Assembly: GCA_963682055.1 (NCBI GenBank)
Contig: OY821745.1
Coordinates: 15,631,501-15,695,500, forward strand
Direction of reading: 5' to 3'
Source: Primula veris
Lineage: Eukaryota; Streptophyta; Magnoliopsida; Ericales; Primulaceae
DNA length: 64,000 nucleotides
Position numbers and translations under genes: made by a program. The stretch's first letter is position 1; every line of letters begins with the position of its first letter. Below, piece after piece: positions 60,598-64,000 of the stretch. A model generated the notes under the pieces. It ran no database searches, was not told where the DNA came from, and saw only the letters and a list, made by a program, of their open reading frames with translations.

Positions 60598-63573
60598 TCA
60601 GTCATTTATAATTGCTTTACAGCTTCTTCTGTTGTGGGTTCCCTTTACTCCACAGTTACCACATGTCATTTTCCGTGTTCGTTCTCGCTCAACACGTGAC
60701 TTTATTCTACCTGCTCTTGGTCGACCTGGTTGAGGTCTCATTGTTGGAGGTTGTATGAGAGGTAACAGTAAGTTTTCAAATCTTAACCTCAATGTTGGTG
60801 GTATAGGATATATTGGTACTTCATATGCCTTACGATACATAGAAGTATGATAGTATGGATCAATGTAATCATGTACTATAAGATTTGATCGTCCAAAACA
60901 CGCCATCGCATGCTTGCAAGGAAATCCATCAACCTGCCAAACCCCACATGCGCAGGTACATGTGCCGACATTTACCATGTGCGAAGGATATGTAAGCACT
61001 TCAAAAACAGTATCTGTAGCCTTCACGCAATTCAAAGAGCGATTCTGGTCTATCATATTGCGCACAGTTTTTCCAACACTCTTACATAAAACAGTTTGCC
61101 AGCGAGCTGTAAAAGAATATAGCATATGTAAGAAAAAAACAGTTTACCGGTTATGTTCTTGTGGAAAAATCTATCAAATAATTCTATTTAAGTTGCATGT
61201 GCATCTAGTTTGAAAACTATAGTGGATATTAGCAGAAAACAAAATGAATCAATTACAGTCAAGTTCATCTCCAGAAAATGCTTATTTTTTTGCTAAACTA
61301 CTTATAGTTTAATTAAATAAATAAATCATACCTGATTTCTGTTTCCTTTCAATGTACCACTTCATCAATGCTCCTCTAATACCTTCTACAAGTGGTACAA
61401 TCGGTAGTCCCCTGTAGGCCAAAACCCAAGAATTAAAGGACTCTATCGCACTCGATGCCATTGAACCATAACGACATTGCCCAGAATACGCTTTTGCCCA
61501 ATGTTTAAATGGCAGTCCATCAAGAAAATTAACAATTTGAACCCCACCCGCTTCTAATAATTCATCCATGTGAAAATTGAATAACCCAATTGTAGTCTCA
61601 TATGCACAATCCCTAAATAATTCCAGAATACGGGTTCTCTTTGGACCTAACACTGAACCACTAAATTTTGATTTCAAATTTTCCCTCAAGTGATAATAGC
61701 AATAATAATGATCACTATTTGAGAATATTCTTGGAACTGCATCTAATAGCCCTGGATTCCTATCGGAAAAGAAAGTTATTTCTTCTTCTCTTCCAATAAT
61801 AGCCTTTATCTATTCCAAGAACCAAATCCAATTCTCTTTTGTTTCTCCATCAACAACAGCAAAAGCTAAGGGATACAACCCTATAGCATTAAAAAGTGCA
61901 TACAGTTCAGTAAATCAGTTAAAAAAGTACACTTTAAGAAGGTTCATATGGTTCAGTAAAAGGTGCATCAGGTTCAGTAAAAAGTACATACAGTTAAGTA
62001 TATTAGATTTAAAGAGGTACAATCTAAAAGTGCATCTAGTTCGGTAAAACATGAATGCTGTTCAGTTACAAGTTCATCATCTTCACTAACAAGTTCATCA
62101 TGTTCAGTAAAAAGTGCATGCAGTTCAGTAACAAAAGCATCCTGTTCAGCAAAAAGTACATACAGAAAATTGTACCTCTTTAAAACTAATGTACTGAAAA
62201 TGTAACATAAATATATTTATGTTACATTTGTTGTCTTTTCAAATATATGCATGTTGAAGATGTATTCAAGACCATCAAATACAGAAAAATGTACCATCAT
62301 TAGATTTAAAGAGGTACAATTTAAAAGTGCATGTAATTCGGCAAAACATGCATGCAGTTCGGTAACAAGTTCATCCTGTTCAGTAAAAAGTGCATGCAAT
62401 TCAGTACAAAAGCATCCTGTTCAGCAACAAGTGCATGCGGTTCAGTTTTCAGTGGCAGATAACCAAGTAAAACGTACATTGATCACCGTTCTTCCCAGTG
62501 GGAGATAACAAGGTTCCTTGATATTTCCCAAACAGATGATCAGCATCAATGAAAAGAAGGGGCCTCACGTAGTTGAATCCTTGAATGCATGCTCCAAAGG
62601 CAACAAAAATACGTTCAAATTTATAACTACTTTGATTAACTTCCAAAATAATCTGACTTCCCGGATTTTGAGATAACGCAGCATCAACATACCATCGAAG
62701 ATCCTAATAGGACTTCTTCTCATCGCCTTTAAACCTTGAATTTGCAATGTTGACATCCTTCCAAGCCTTCTTATAACCGATTGGAATACCATAACTGACA
62801 TCCATCAATGTAATCACATTTAATGCATTAAATTTAGGTTTCTTCTTCACCTCATCTTTAATCAAGTCCCCTATTCTACGACTGTCTAATCGTTTAGAAC
62901 GATCGTTTGTTATCTCAATATCACAAGTATGCTCGTTATTAAATTCTCGTATCACATAAGCTCCCGTTCGTTTCATAACTGTGGCAGTTATTGACCAGGT
63001 ACATGCCTTATCTTTATTTTCTTCATAACAAACAGCATGTACACGCCTCTTATCATTTTTACTCATTTTGAAGTGAAAACCACAACGAACAGAATATTTC
63101 ACCAGTGCCGTCCTGAATTCTCTACAACCCCCTGGAAATCTCTGCCCTACTTCTCTAATAAGTGTATACCAATGATCCGACAACAAAACCTTGGCAGAAC
63201 CAGAATCACAGTCACTCACTTCTTGTCCTTTATTTAGTGCCAACATACTCTTAGATGTACAACATGTATCAGATCTTAGATCACTCCCCTCATTACAAAT
63301 CGCCAATGAAAACACATCAACTTAAACCAACGAAGTTGGCAATGTTTTCATAACCTCAAACATGCAAAGCAGGTTTGAATCGCTCCTCAACAAACATCGT
63401 TCGAAACCAGGAACAGAATATCTCAAAGACACATTCGATATATTTAACTCACTCCACTCTTTACAAATCAAAAACAAAACATCTTCATAACTAGAATCTG
63501 AAGACACCTTGATACCACTTGTATCTGAAAGATACTTGCACATCATTATAATAGACCCCATCTGACAAAACAA
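60598..63573 (-). pseudogene. MULE transposase (MURA type) with SWIM and CCHC fingers
   Basis: Catalyses cut-and-paste transposition of Mutator-like elements. Minus-strand exons: about 63558-62478, 61880-61332, 61106-60598. Order: an N-terminal segment (YLSDTSGIKVSSDSSYEDVL), a MuDR DNA-binding region (FRTALVKYSVRCGFHFKMSK, ACTWSITATVMKRTGAYVIR, HTCDIEITNDRSKRL) and the transposase core. The core has DDE candidates in FIDADHLFGKYQGTLL, FFSDRNPGLLDAV and ASSAIESFNSW. A SWIM finger (CTCACGVWQVDGFPCKHAMAC) and C-terminal CGNCGVKGTHNRRSC knuckle follow. In-frame stops lie near 63322, 62706 and 61816, so the copy is dead despite retained catalytic residues. A CAG directly before MGSIIMM suggests an upstream exon right of 63573. 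Confidence 0.85.
61883..62477 (-). other. transposase intron filled with duplicated motif blocks
   Basis: The 595-bp intron holds two copies of a block starting TTAGATTTAAAGAGGTACAA (near 62008 and 62300), many AAGTGCAT..GTTCAG motifs in plus orientation, and a fragment of ULP1 intron/exon sequence at about 62210-62276. Confidence 0.75.
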
Positions 63574-64000
63574 AATATAAAAAAGACACTTAAATTAACT
63601 TTGTATATACAAGTACATACTTAAGGGAACACAAATCAAAGTTCATCTAGTTTAACAAACTGCTGCAACTAAGATGCGATACTACAGCTGGAAAAAGGCA
63701 TATGGTTTAACTATATATATTTACGTTCAATTAGGTCAAATCGTCAACAAAAACCTAAACTACATACGATTTGTTTCAAGTAAAAGTGCATCTAGTTCAG
63801 CTCAAAAGGCATCATGTTCAGGTCAAAGGTATATCTTGTTCAGGTCAAATATGCATCTTGTTCACTTTATAACGTTGAATGTAAATCCTTATATTAACAG
63901 AGTGACATATAAGGATAAAGATAAAAGTGAAATAATATATAATTAACGTTAATTAAATCAAACTGTCTACAAAAACCAGAACTACACACGATTTATAAGC
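63574..64000. other. right edge: motif block and ULP1-like exon fragment
   Basis: From 63782 to about 63905 the sequence closely repeats 53328-53452, including TTCACTTTATAACGTTGAAT and ATCCTTATATTAACAGA. It then reads GGATAAAGATAAAAGTGAAA, which resembles part of the ULP1 exon at 53456-53591. The element continues off the window. Confidence 0.7.

Overview
The window is nuclear DNA of a flowering plant, probably a eudicot. Two housekeeping genes have many short exons with canonical GT/AG splice sites and plant-type proteins. The rest is plant transposable elements of many classes. I cannot name the species.

Left part (1-24.1 kb): A minus-strand Ty1/copia element (1-3209, running off the left edge) lies in or next to an intron of a plus-strand peroxisomal long-chain acyl-CoA synthetase gene. 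Eighteen coding exons of that gene run from 3454 to 11527; its 5' exons lie left of the window. Its introns hold a 650-bp hAT-type non-autonomous element with a perfect 8-bp target duplication (6217-6866) and a Stowaway-like MITE (9097-9336). Convergent to it is a complete 13-exon minus-strand gene for a probably plastidial Xaa-Pro aminopeptidase P (24059 down to 13450, 736 codons). Its first intron holds another Stowaway-like MITE that is almost a perfect hairpin.

Middle part (24.1-50.6 kb): No intact gene is visible. It contains Helitron-like 3' ends, AT microsatellites, a candidate solo LTR (27984-29249), a full-length 9.57-kb Sirevirus-type copia element with an envelope-like extra frame (29405-38978), a decayed F-box gene, a decayed minus-strand copia element (from 42053 to about 47.4 kb), a TIR-bounded element carrying a 21-bp minisatellite, and a repeat built on AAACAGCTT.

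Right part (50.6-64 kb): This looks like one large Mutator-like element of the ULP1-carrying (Kaonashi) type. A plus-strand multi-exon gene ends in a C48 (ULP1/SENP-type) cysteine protease domain. A tail-to-tail minus-strand gene encodes a MURA-type transposase with DDE residues, a SWIM zinc finger and a CCHC knuckle. Both carry nonsense codons. Introns, spacers and flanking arrays are filled with one short motif, AAGTGCATCTAGTTCAG and its reverse complement. Several ULP1 exons have been duplicated, and a piece of a ULP1 exon sits antisense inside a transposase intron. The right end of the element is outside the window.

Exon coordinates were derived by reading splice sites and frames by eye. 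Family assignments rest on recognised motifs, not on database searches.
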